From UA16 sp002292325 (lineage in GTDB: Bacteria > Bacteroidota > Bacteroidia > Flavobacteriales_D > Sanyastnellaceae), in NCBI GenBank assembly GCA_943788645.1, contig CALSRC010000005.1, positions 80,386-144,385 on the forward strand: a DNA stretch of 64,000 nucleotides, in the 5' to 3' direction. The notes under the pieces are model-generated. The model was not told where the DNA came from, searched no databases, and saw nothing but the letters and a program-made list of their open reading frames with translations. Shown piece by piece: positions 8,672 to 16,510 of the stretch (its first letter is position 1; each line of letters starts with the position of its first letter). Both the position numbers and the translations under genes were made by a program.

Positions 8672-9438
8672 GTTTTTTTCTGAGCGACAAGTATACACCG
8701 AGGACTATTCATGGTCAAAGGCTTCAACGCATAATCTCCAAAACGATGAATTGTTTGCCAACCCAAGGATTTGAAATGGCGTTCCCAATCCTCAAAGTCC
8801 CACGCACGAACGCGCTCAACGAAATGCTGAAGCCGCCCCTCTGAATCAACATATTGAACGGACTTTTCGATCCAACCGCCAGCAATTCTGCGATGAACCA
8901 AAAATGAATAATCCTCTCGCTCAATTTTTTCTTCTGCAACCAATTTACTTTCAACCCATGGTACATTCAGAAAGTCCAACACGAAAATCCCCTTTTCACC
9001 CAGCACATAATCAATGCCCTGGAATGTATCCTCCACATCCTGGTCCTTTTCGAAATACCCCATACTCGTGAACATGGAAACGACCGCGGTAAACTCATTT
9101 TCGTTGAATAAACGTTGCAAAGTGCGCATATCCCCCACTTCAAAATGAAGTCGTTCTTTATTGTCATTATTTAGCCGAGCCGTTCGAATGCTGTTTTCAC
9201 TCAAATCCATTCCTTTTACATCATGGCCCATTTTGGCTAAGTGAGCAGCATGCCGGCCAATTCCACAACCCAGGTCCAGAATACACTGATTGGGTTCCGA
9301 TAAAATGACGTTGGAGATCCGTTCAACAAACTTCTCAGCCTCCTGGTTGTCTCGCTTTTGATAAAGAGAATGATACGCATCGGTGTTAAACCAATGCCTA
9401 AACCAATCCGAGTCGCTTTTCCACAAATCAATCATCAT
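8662..9438 (-). CDS. Class I SAM-dependent methyltransferase
   Basis: The 258-residue soluble protein carries the Rossmann-type motif I CILDLGCGIGRHAAHLA at residues 53-69, the acidic strand VKGMDLSENSI at about 77-87, and FEVGDMRTL at about 102-110, which together bind S-adenosylmethionine. The C-terminal half (VHRRIAGGWIEKSVQYVDSE) is the usual variable substrate part. Substrate is unknown. Two ATG codons stand in tandem at the start; the first is used here. It is followed with a 10-base overlap by the ZIP transporter and is divergent from the siaB-like gene, leaving about 50 bases for promoters. Confidence 0.82.
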   Translation of the reverse strand: MMIDLWKSDSDWFRHWFNTDAYHSLYQKRDNQEAEKFVERISNVILSEPNQCILDLGCGIGRHAAHLAKMGHDVKGMDLSENSIRTARLNNDNKERLHFEVGDMRTLQRLFNENEFTAVVSMFTSMGYFEKDQDVEDTFQGIDYVLGEKGIFVLDFLNVPWVESKLVAEEKIEREDYSFLVHRRIAGGWIEKSVQYVDSEGRLQHFVERVRAWDFEDWERHFKSLGWQTIHRFGDYALKPLTMNSPRCILVAQKKTCG

Positions 9439-9491
9439 TACTATTCTGCAAACCTACTTCGAAATTCGGTCCTTTGATGTTATTTTGAAGC

Positions 9492-10058
9492 ATGTCCAGC
9501 CCAGCCCCATCAGATTCAGCCCGCTTACCTGGACAACTGCCGGTATCAGCAGATGCAACTGCAAATATGAAATGCGAATTGAATTGGTGTGGTCCGGTGC
9601 ATGATTCCAGTTCACGGTTTATTCTTGAATGGTTGGAAAATCGATTGCATGCGTTGAAGGCTTCCACATTGCAGAAGAAGCGAATCATCCATGTATCCAT
9701 CGAACTTCTTCAGAATTTGCATCATCACTCAGCGAAGCCTCAAGAGAAAATCGTTTTTTCCATCAACCCAGAGAATAGCTCAAAAGATTGGATCATTCAA
9801 TCGCGCAATCCCATCAAAGCTGAAGCAAAAAAACCGCTTCAAGAAAGATGGGATGAATTGAAGCGTCTCAACCCAGAAGCCCTGCGCGCTCAGCGATTGA
9901 GCCAAATCTCCCAAAACGAACGCAGCGACCACGGAGGAGGCGGTGTCGGGCTGCATGAAATATTAAGAAAATCAGAAGGCTGTGCAGAATTGAGTTTCTC
10001 ACAGTCGAATTCGGATGTTATGGCAACTTTCATTGTAAATCTACCTTTATACGCATGA
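9492..10058 (+). CDS. SiaB-like protein kinase (DUF6272 type)
   Basis: This 188-residue protein has a histidine-kinase/anti-sigma-like ATPase pattern: helix VSIELLQNLHHHS near residues 75-87 (the N-box helix with Glu and Asn), then a late glycine-rich GGGGVGLHEILRKSE at about 153-167. This matches the SiaB kinase family. In Pseudomonas, SiaB phosphorylates SiaC and SiaA (a PP2C-type phosphatase) reverses it, which controls a diguanylate cyclase, SiaD. Here the gene overlaps the SiaC-like gene by ATGA, so the pair is kept, but no SiaA- or SiaD-like gene is visible beside it. The homology call is from motif and context. Confidence 0.72.
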   Translation: MSSPAPSDSARLPGQLPVSADATANMKCELNWCGPVHDSSSRFILEWLENRLHALKASTLQKKRIIHVSIELLQNLHHHSAKPQEKIVFSINPENSSKDWIIQSRNPIKAEAKKPLQERWDELKRLNPEALRAQRLSQISQNERSDHGGGGVGLHEILRKSEGCAELSFSQSNSDVMATFIVNLPLYA

Positions 10059-10429
10059 GTCTACTTCAGCTCGAGGGAACACCGAAAACTCCAAAAGTAG
10101 AATTTATCGATTCTCCTTTGTCCTTGGCATTGAGTGGCAGATCGATTCCTGAAAATTCGATTGAGTTTTATAGGCCACTTATGGATTGGATAGACGAATA
10201 TTTATCCCCGGAAAATAGCGGACAGGTAGAAGTTTCAATTCGACTTGAGTACTTCAATACGAGTAGCAGTAAATGCCTCATGGATCTGCTAAAGCGGATT
10301 GAAAAGTCCCCTGCCGATGCAACGATCCTGTGGTACTATGAAGACGAAGACGAAGATATGCTCGAAGCGGGGGAAGATTATGATGCCATCATCGACATTC
10401 CTTTTCGACTTATTGCAACTTCCGCATAG
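10055..10429 (+). CDS. SiaC-like DUF1987 protein
   Basis: The 124-residue protein belongs to DUF1987 (SiaC): TPKVEFIDSPLSLALSGRSI at the N-terminus, ENSIEFYRPLMDWIDEYL, then a strand and helix RLEYFNTSSSKCLMDLLKRI. The TSSSK segment corresponds to the phospho-acceptor Thr/Ser site in SiaC, which resembles anti-anti-sigma factor folds. The C-terminus is acidic (YYEDEDEDMLEAGEDYD). It overlaps the kinase gene upstream by 4 bases. The expected job is a phosphorylation-controlled binding switch; its target here is unknown because no SiaD cyclase is nearby. It is convergent, with a gap of 3 bases, with the TerB-ABC transporter gene. Confidence 0.8.
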   Translation: MSLLQLEGTPKTPKVEFIDSPLSLALSGRSIPENSIEFYRPLMDWIDEYLSPENSGQVEVSIRLEYFNTSSSKCLMDLLKRIEKSPADATILWYYEDEDEDMLEAGEDYDAIIDIPFRLIATSA

Positions 10430-10432
10430 CGG

Positions 10433-13342
10433 TCAATCCAACCTTCGGCCCCATCCCCAGCGTTCGGGCAACCGGTTCGCCAAGATAAAATACAAGACCA
10501 ACGACATTCCCCACAACGTAAGGATGTTGAACATTGGTGTTTTGAACGTAAACGATCCGATCTGTTTTTCGGGTGCATAGAACGGTGCGTTCCAAGCTTG
10601 CCTTCCCAACGGCATTTGATGAATAAACGCAGTTTCTTGAACCAGTCCCCGCGACGAAACCACGACTCGTTTGTTGCGGTCCGTCTGCATGACCCACTCT
10701 TGGAGCGCTTCGTTGTGGTGGGCATCCTTTAACTGTTTCAAATCAACGTTTTCAGCCAAAGCCGTTCTCAATGAATCGCGCTGACCAAAGGCATCCCGAT
10801 AGACCTGCATAAATTGAGATCGAAGTTCTTTTTCATTGCCCATGTTACTTGAAGAATAGCCCCAACTTTCTAACTCAAGGCATGCCTTATCCCACTCAAT
10901 CTGACGTAAATCATTTGATTTCAAATCACGGTAAGACTGGTACCAAAAGTCCCGTCGCCACGCGGATCGCTCCAACTTATCCTCAATCCGAACGAACGGA
11001 CGATCGGATTCGTTTTCACGGGTGAGGTATACCGCTAACGACTCAAAACCCCATCGGGATGCCATCATGTTCCCAATGATGGGCACTCGATCAACTTGGG
11101 TGAAAATGGGATTGAATCGGTCAAATCGAATGATCGCACCACCAAAAATGATTTGTGGGATAATCAAAAGCGGAATGATGATGTAAATGTTCTTCGCCGA
11201 TTTCATAGCCGACGAGAGGTTCAGTCCCAATAAATTCGAAAAACTACTTAAACTGAATAAGGTCAAAAACATCATTCCCAACGCATTGGGTATTTTCAAT
11301 ATCCATACCGCAATCGATGCGTACAATAAACTTTGAAGTGCACTTATGCCAAGCATCATGCTTGTTTTTGATGCCAAATAGGCATTCCAATCCAACTGCA
11401 TGAATCGCTCGCGCCGAAGAGTTGGACGGTCCCGAAAAATCTCTTCGGCACTGAAACTCAGTCCCAGGAACAACGAAACAATGACCGAAATGAAAAGGAA
11501 CTGGGGCAGGTTCTCACTCTCGCGGTATATATATCCTTCACCACCTCCTTGGAATCGGGTGAACAAAGCGAGCAACAACGCCAATCCTGGCGCCTGAAGT
11601 AGATTCATCCATACGTATTGCCGGTTTTTCTTTTTGGCTGTAAAATCCCGTTGCCAAAACACCTTAAACTGCGACCACCATGAAGGGATGCTTCCTTGTT
11701 CAGGAAGTTCCACAATAGAAATCCCCTCCTCAGATATGGGAGGTTGAATCATGTTGTAATAGTCGTTCCACTCTATTGGAGAAATTCGTCGGTTATCCGT
11801 CAGGTGGCCATATTCATCGACCATGCAGGATTCAATCGTTTCAAATATTTCTTCCGGATTGATTGTTCCGCATTCATGGCAAACGCTATCTCTCGACTCT
11901 ACCTGATTGGAAACTTGTTTGAGGTATCCAAGACACTCCATGGGGTTGCCTTGGTAGACTGGGTAGCCTCCAACATCCATGAGTAAAATCCGATCGAATA
12001 ATTTAAAAATATCTGAACTCGGTTGATGAATGACTACAAAAATGATCTTTCCACGAAGCGTCAACTCCTTTAAGATGTCCATGATGTGCTCACTATCCCT
12101 GCTCGACAATCCGCTCGTGGGTTCATCCACAAAAAGCACATCAGGCTCCCGAATCAATTCCAATCCGATGTTCAATCGCTTCCGTTGGCCACCTGATATG
12201 GTTTTGTCCATGACTGAACCGACCCGCAAGTCCCGAATATCCCAAAGACCCAATCGCTTCAATGTGTAATTCACTCGAGCATCAAGCGCTTCTGAAGCTA
12301 GATTACCAAGACTCAATTGAGCGCTGAATTTGAGGTTTTCCAAAACACTCAATTCACTAATCAAAACATCCTGTTGAGCGATATGACCAATGCTGCCTTT
12401 TGTTTTGGCCGCTTCATCATAGACGGACCAACCATTCAAATAAACCTGACCAAACGTCGGTTTTTGTGAGCCATTCAAAACATTGAGCAACGTCGACTTT
12501 CCGGAACCGCTTGCTCCCATGATTCCGATTAAATCTCCGGAGCAGGCATCTACCGAAAGCGGCCTTAATGCTTGATCACCGGGATACGAGAAATAATGTG
12601 AGAGGTCCACCCCCTTGAATTCAATCTGACCCAAATCCCCATCACAATCTGAGCATAGCGCTAACACGTCGCTAAAGAACAATGTATGACCTGATGCGTT
12701 TTTTAATACGCTTCCTTGCACCATCGGAGTAGTCGCCAAAGGGACCACTTGATTTCCGTTTAGCCTTAAGTCTTTTCCTTCCAGATTCTTTATGAAAAAC
12801 AATTCATCTGCAGACACATTGCAGGCGATGACTTGAGATGAAGAATCGTGTGGAAATGGCACTGAAAAAACACATGTTCCAGCAGCATCCTGCATGTTGT
12901 CACATTTAACCAATTGCTTGATGTTCCAAGCATCTTGTTCGCTCAACATCAGAGCCGAGGACACCGAGTTCAAAAAACTATCAGCTTCATCTATCGTACC
13001 CGTCGCCTTTGCTAATTCAGATAAACGTGCGAACATGATCATCCGATCAGTCGCACCAAGTTCACTTTGAATTTGATCGCATAGGTACAGCAAGCGAACA
13101 GACAGCTTAGATCTTCGCTTCGCAAGCATTCGCTCGTCATTGGTCGCAGGAGATCGTTGATTCAGTTCATCGAGCGCAGCATCATAGTGCTTTAAATATG
13201 TTTTGGTTAGCTCAAATGAGAGCCGGCCGGACAAGTAACGATCCGCTGCCTGACGACCCAGCATCGCCTCACGGGAACTCCTTCCCGCAGCAAAAACTGC
13301 AAAAAGCCGCATAAGCGCATCCAATATTCCCGTGGTCATCAT
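10433..13342 (-). CDS. ABC transporter fusion: TerB-like domain, ATPase and ABC2-type permease
   Basis: This 969-residue single-chain half transporter is of ABCG type. Residues about 1-145 are helical and look TerB-like; about 150-245 form a beta-rich segment that may be a degenerate FHA-like module. The ATPase follows with Walker A GASGSGKST near 276, signature SGGQRKRL near 383 and Walker B VLFVDEPTSGL near 398. Several membrane helices lie at about 590-760 (PGLALLLALF, FLFISVIVSLFLGLSF, IYIIIPLLIIPQIIFGGAII), and a last helix lies near the C-terminus (LTLWGMSLVLYFILANRL). The long loop before the last helix is probably extracytoplasmic. The substrate is unknown. It is convergent with the SiaBC-like pair. 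Confidence 0.85.
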   Translation of the reverse strand: MMTTGILDALMRLFAVFAAGRSSREAMLGRQAADRYLSGRLSFELTKTYLKHYDAALDELNQRSPATNDERMLAKRRSKLSVRLLYLCDQIQSELGATDRMIMFARLSELAKATGTIDEADSFLNSVSSALMLSEQDAWNIKQLVKCDNMQDAAGTCVFSVPFPHDSSSQVIACNVSADELFFIKNLEGKDLRLNGNQVVPLATTPMVQGSVLKNASGHTLFFSDVLALCSDCDGDLGQIEFKGVDLSHYFSYPGDQALRPLSVDACSGDLIGIMGASGSGKSTLLNVLNGSQKPTFGQVYLNGWSVYDEAAKTKGSIGHIAQQDVLISELSVLENLKFSAQLSLGNLASEALDARVNYTLKRLGLWDIRDLRVGSVMDKTISGGQRKRLNIGLELIREPDVLFVDEPTSGLSSRDSEHIMDILKELTLRGKIIFVVIHQPSSDIFKLFDRILLMDVGGYPVYQGNPMECLGYLKQVSNQVESRDSVCHECGTINPEEIFETIESCMVDEYGHLTDNRRISPIEWNDYYNMIQPPISEEGISIVELPEQGSIPSWWSQFKVFWQRDFTAKKKNRQYVWMNLLQAPGLALLLALFTRFQGGGEGYIYRESENLPQFLFISVIVSLFLGLSFSAEEIFRDRPTLRRERFMQLDWNAYLASKTSMMLGISALQSLLYASIAVWILKIPNALGMMFLTLFSLSSFSNLLGLNLSSAMKSAKNIYIIIPLLIIPQIIFGGAIIRFDRFNPIFTQVDRVPIIGNMMASRWGFESLAVYLTRENESDRPFVRIEDKLERSAWRRDFWYQSYRDLKSNDLRQIEWDKACLELESWGYSSSNMGNEKELRSQFMQVYRDAFGQRDSLRTALAENVDLKQLKDAHHNEALQEWVMQTDRNKRVVVSSRGLVQETAFIHQMPLGRQAWNAPFYAPEKQIGSFTFKTPMFNILTLWGMSLVLYFILANRLPERWGWGRRLD

Positions 13343-13397
13343 AAAGATTACATACGAGAAAGAACCTTAAAAGTTGCGATTCAACGAACAAAAAAGG

Positions 13398-14918
13398 TCA
13401 TTGCTGCCTTTCATAGCAGCCTTTGTCAGGTATCCCTATGTTCCGAGGGAAACCATCTAAGTCTGTCAGAATACTGAATTGAGACCCGCCGCCATTCCAG
13501 AGGGAATTGTTCGAGGTCAAGTGAAAATCCCGATCAGCATAAGAGGCGAATGGAGGCACATTATCCGTTGTAGTTCCCTCAAGTATAGCCGATGGGAAAT
13601 CTTCACTTTCTGCATCAACAGCGGAATTACGGATGATAGGATTCGAAGGCACGTTCAAAATGCTCACCACCAATTCATCAAAATCGGTTAACGAATAATT
13701 ATTCCCCCACATGATGCAATTGTTGAATTCCGATCCTGCCAACGAGCGAATTTGAATTTGGCCATTTACATCCTCATACCAATCAGTCATGAGCACAGAT
13801 GGAGATTGCCGCACGCCCTCCGACCAATAATTCGCAAACGTACAATGGTCGAGCCGATAGCGTCCTCCCAGTGTAAACGCCGCAGTCGATTGACCGCAAT
13901 CATACAACAAGTTGTTGTATCCATCGATGGTACCACCTTGCGCAAAAAGGCCATACGCACTCATGTTGTGGATGACCGTGTTGGTGATGTCCAACGCTGC
14001 TGATCCAACCGTCCCGGTTGTATCCACCTGCAATCCAATGGTACCGTTTTTCAATACAGCATAATCCATGGTGCAATCGACACCTCCAAACAACCAAATC
14101 CCCCCTCGTTGCGCTGTGAACTCCTCAATCCCATATTCCGTTTCAAATTGAAAATCAAGTTGAATGCCCCATTGGCCAGGTCGATCCGCATACGATTCTT
14201 CCAATCGATCCCCTTGAAATACGACTTCATTTCCCAAGCTTCCATTCACTTCTAAAGTCGATTGGTATACCAAAATACCGCTTCCATCGTGCACGTGTAC
14301 CTGCGTACCCTCTTCAATAGTCAGCTTACAATCTGGCTCAACCTCCACAATACCATAGACCACGTGAGGACGATCCGCCGTCCATACTTCATTGCAAGAT
14401 GGTAAAGGTGAAATTTGATCCAAATCGCCATGAAAATAAGCATTTTGTCCCCAGGCAATGAGCTTAACGAATTGATCGGCTCCGTTGGCATTCACCAGGA
14501 TTTCATCTTCCATGATAAACGGGGTGGACGCATCGGTCGGATCAACCGTTACCTCTATGAAAATCCACAGGCTGTCTTCTGCCATGAGCGGCCAATCGGA
14601 AACAATCGGTCCCACCTCACCGTCGACGTTGATCCGAAAATCCGATTCCGTACCACCAACCAATGAAATTTCGTCGATTCGCACAGCGTCATTGCCCTCA
14701 TTGTATACTTTCAAAGGCAATGTAATTGAACCGATGGTGGTGAAAACCGTATCAAAAAGAACGGTATCAGCAGAAAATGACAACCGCAGATTCGGGTTAT
14801 CCGTGTAAGACACCTTACCACAACTTCCCAATCCGGCGAACATCAAAATCAGCAGCAACGCCGCCGACCCCATTAGATGTCCCTGATCGAACTTGAAAAA
14901 ATAACCACTTGTCTTCAT
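13398..14918 (-). CDS. Lipoprotein with probable right-handed beta-helix domain
   Basis: The 506-residue lipoprotein starts at the ATG at 14918; the frame extends only to a TTG at 14927. The N-terminus is hydrophobic (SAALLLILM) and ends in a lipobox FAGLGSC with the lipidated Cys at residue 33. An immunoglobulin-like segment follows (DTVLFDTVFTTIGSITLPLK, a pattern seen in many Bacteroidota lipoproteins). From about residue 170 there are strand-turn repeats of parallel beta-helix type (IEEGTQVHVHDGSGILVYQ, LEVNGSLGNEVVFQGDRLEE). Ending CYERQQ, it resembles choice-of-anchor-type surface proteins without a T9SS tail. Role unknown. It is divergent from the alkA-like gene with 11 bases between the starts. 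Confidence 0.75.
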   Translation of the reverse strand: MKTSGYFFKFDQGHLMGSAALLLILMFAGLGSCGKVSYTDNPNLRLSFSADTVLFDTVFTTIGSITLPLKVYNEGNDAVRIDEISLVGGTESDFRINVDGEVGPIVSDWPLMAEDSLWIFIEVTVDPTDASTPFIMEDEILVNANGADQFVKLIAWGQNAYFHGDLDQISPLPSCNEVWTADRPHVVYGIVEVEPDCKLTIEEGTQVHVHDGSGILVYQSTLEVNGSLGNEVVFQGDRLEESYADRPGQWGIQLDFQFETEYGIEEFTAQRGGIWLFGGVDCTMDYAVLKNGTIGLQVDTTGTVGSAALDITNTVIHNMSAYGLFAQGGTIDGYNNLLYDCGQSTAAFTLGGRYRLDHCTFANYWSEGVRQSPSVLMTDWYEDVNGQIQIRSLAGSEFNNCIMWGNNYSLTDFDELVVSILNVPSNPIIRNSAVDAESEDFPSAILEGTTTDNVPPFASYADRDFHLTSNNSLWNGGGSQFSILTDLDGFPRNIGIPDKGCYERQQ

Positions 14919-14929
14919 GAACCACAAAG

Positions 14930-15592
14930 ATGATGCATATTCATGGTATGAACGTCGACCACGAACAATTCATTGCTCACTTAAAATCACAGGATCCAAT
15001 CCTTTGCAAATGGGCCATGGCGCAAGGACCATTCTCGGTTTCGCCCACCCCATTCTCTCCCAAAAGATCCTTTGTTGACCTTTGCAGAGCCATCATTGGC
15101 CAGCAATTGAGCACCAAAGCCGCCGCTACCATCTTTCAACGACTATCGGATTGGGCTTTGACAGATGGTGGTCTTACACCCGCCTTCATTCTCAATTGCA
15201 CCGTACAAGAAATGCGGCACGTTGGGGTGAGCCCACAAAAGGCTACCTACCTGCTAGCTTTGAGTCACGCATGGACAGAACAAGCCCGTAGATTTGATTC
15301 ACTGAACACGCTTCCTGACGAAGAAGTTATCGCTTCATTGACACAAATCAAGGGCATCGGAATTTGGACTGCCCACATGTTTTTGATATTCACCTTAAAC
15401 CGTCCTGATGTATTCGCTCCAGGTGATTTAGGGATTAAAAAAGCCATGGAACGCCTGTACGGCATTTCCATGGCTTCTTCTGAGTCCAAATATGTGACGT
15501 ACGCACAACGTTGGGCTCCATATCGCTCTCTGGCTTGCAAGCACCTTTGGAAGGTGCTTGATTCAAATGAATCAGCCGAGGTAACTCTTTAG
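14930..15592 (+). CDS. alkA: DNA-3-methyladenine glycosylase II (AlkA/HhH-GPD family)
   Basis: The 220-residue HhH-GPD base-excision glycosylase removes alkylated bases such as 3-methyladenine. CRAIIGQQLSTKAA near residues 54-67 is the helix preceding the substrate pocket, IKGIGIWTAHMFLIF at about 139-153 is the helix-hairpin-helix, and FAPGDLGIKKA at about 162-172 carries the catalytic Asp. It lacks the N-terminal beta domain of E. coli AlkA, as is usual for short bacterial homologues. The first ATG (14930) is used; 14948 is also possible. It overlaps the end of the convergent rpoD by 21 bases. Confidence 0.88.
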   Translation: MMHIHGMNVDHEQFIAHLKSQDPILCKWAMAQGPFSVSPTPFSPKRSFVDLCRAIIGQQLSTKAAATIFQRLSDWALTDGGLTPAFILNCTVQEMRHVGVSPQKATYLLALSHAWTEQARRFDSLNTLPDEEVIASLTQIKGIGIWTAHMFLIFTLNRPDVFAPGDLGIKKAMERLYGISMASSESKYVTYAQRWAPYRSLACKHLWKVLDSNESAEVTL

Positions 15593-16441
15593 AATCCGGC
15601 TTCGGCTCGTGTGCTTCAACCGACGAATCGCCTTCTCTTTGATTTGACGCACGCGCTCACGAGTCAAGTCAAATCGCTCACCGATCTCCTCCAACGTCAT
15701 GGGATGCTCTCCATTCAAGCCAAAGTAGAGTCGAATTACGTCTCCTTCCCTTGGAGTGAGTGTGCGCAAGGAACGTTCAATCTCCTTTCGAAGCGATTCC
15801 GTCATCAAGTCCATATCCGGAGATGGCGTATCACCTGTCCGCATTACATCGTACATGTTCGATGACGACTCGTCCCCATCTTTCAAAGGGGCGTCCATGG
15901 AAACGTGACGGCCCGCATTCTTCATGCTTTGCTTCACTTCATCCAACGTCATGTCCAAAGTCTCCGCTAATTCTGCTGCGGTTGGAGGACGTTCAAACTC
16001 TTGCTCCAAACGAGCAAAGGCTTTGTTGATTTTGTTGATGGATCCGATCTTATTCAATGGGAGACGAACAATCCGGCTTTGCTCGGCCAAGGCCTGTAAT
16101 ATGCTTTGACGAATCCACCAAACGGCATAAGAAATGAACTTAAAACCCCTCGTTTCATCGAACCGCTGTGCAGCCTTGATCAATCCCAGATTGCCTTCAT
16201 TGATCAAATCAGGCAAGGACAGGCCTTGGTTTTGATATTGCTTGGACACGGACACTACGAATCGCAAATTGGCCTTCGTCAACTTCTCCAACGCCACTTG
16301 ATCTCCCTTCTTGATGCGACGAGCCAACTCTACCTCCTCCTCTGCAGTAATCAAATCCACCCGACCGATCTCCTGCAAGTATTTGTCAAGGGAGGCGGTT
16401 TCACGATTCGTAACCTGCTTGGTGATTTTTAGTTGCCTCAT
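15572..16441 (-). CDS. rpoD: Primary RNA polymerase sigma factor (RpoD/SigA family)
   Basis: The 289-residue sigma-70 factor has region 1.2 (LDKYLQEIGRVDLITAEEE), region 2 (NLRFVVSVSKQYQNQGLSLP and FKFISYAVWWIRQSI, the core-binding and promoter-melting helices), region 3 (PPTAAELAETLDMTLDEV) and region 4.2 (TLEEIGERFDLTRERVRQI, the -35/-33 recognition helix-turn-helix). It lacks region 1.1 and the non-conserved insert of E. coli RpoD, the normal form for the primary sigma of Bacteroidota, which reads the -33 TTTG / -7 TAnnTTTG promoter. It lies 69 bases after pnp on the same strand and is probably partly co-transcribed with it. Confidence 0.95.
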   Translation of the reverse strand: MRQLKITKQVTNRETASLDKYLQEIGRVDLITAEEEVELARRIKKGDQVALEKLTKANLRFVVSVSKQYQNQGLSLPDLINEGNLGLIKAAQRFDETRGFKFISYAVWWIRQSILQALAEQSRIVRLPLNKIGSINKINKAFARLEQEFERPPTAAELAETLDMTLDEVKQSMKNAGRHVSMDAPLKDGDESSSNMYDVMRTGDTPSPDMDLMTESLRKEIERSLRTLTPREGDVIRLYFGLNGEHPMTLEEIGERFDLTRERVRQIKEKAIRRLKHTSRSRILKSYLG

Positions 16442-16510
16442 GAATTGAATTGCTTGTTTGTCGTATTAGAGTAAATGCATAAAAACGCCTTTTTGTTGCA
16501 CCAACGAAAC

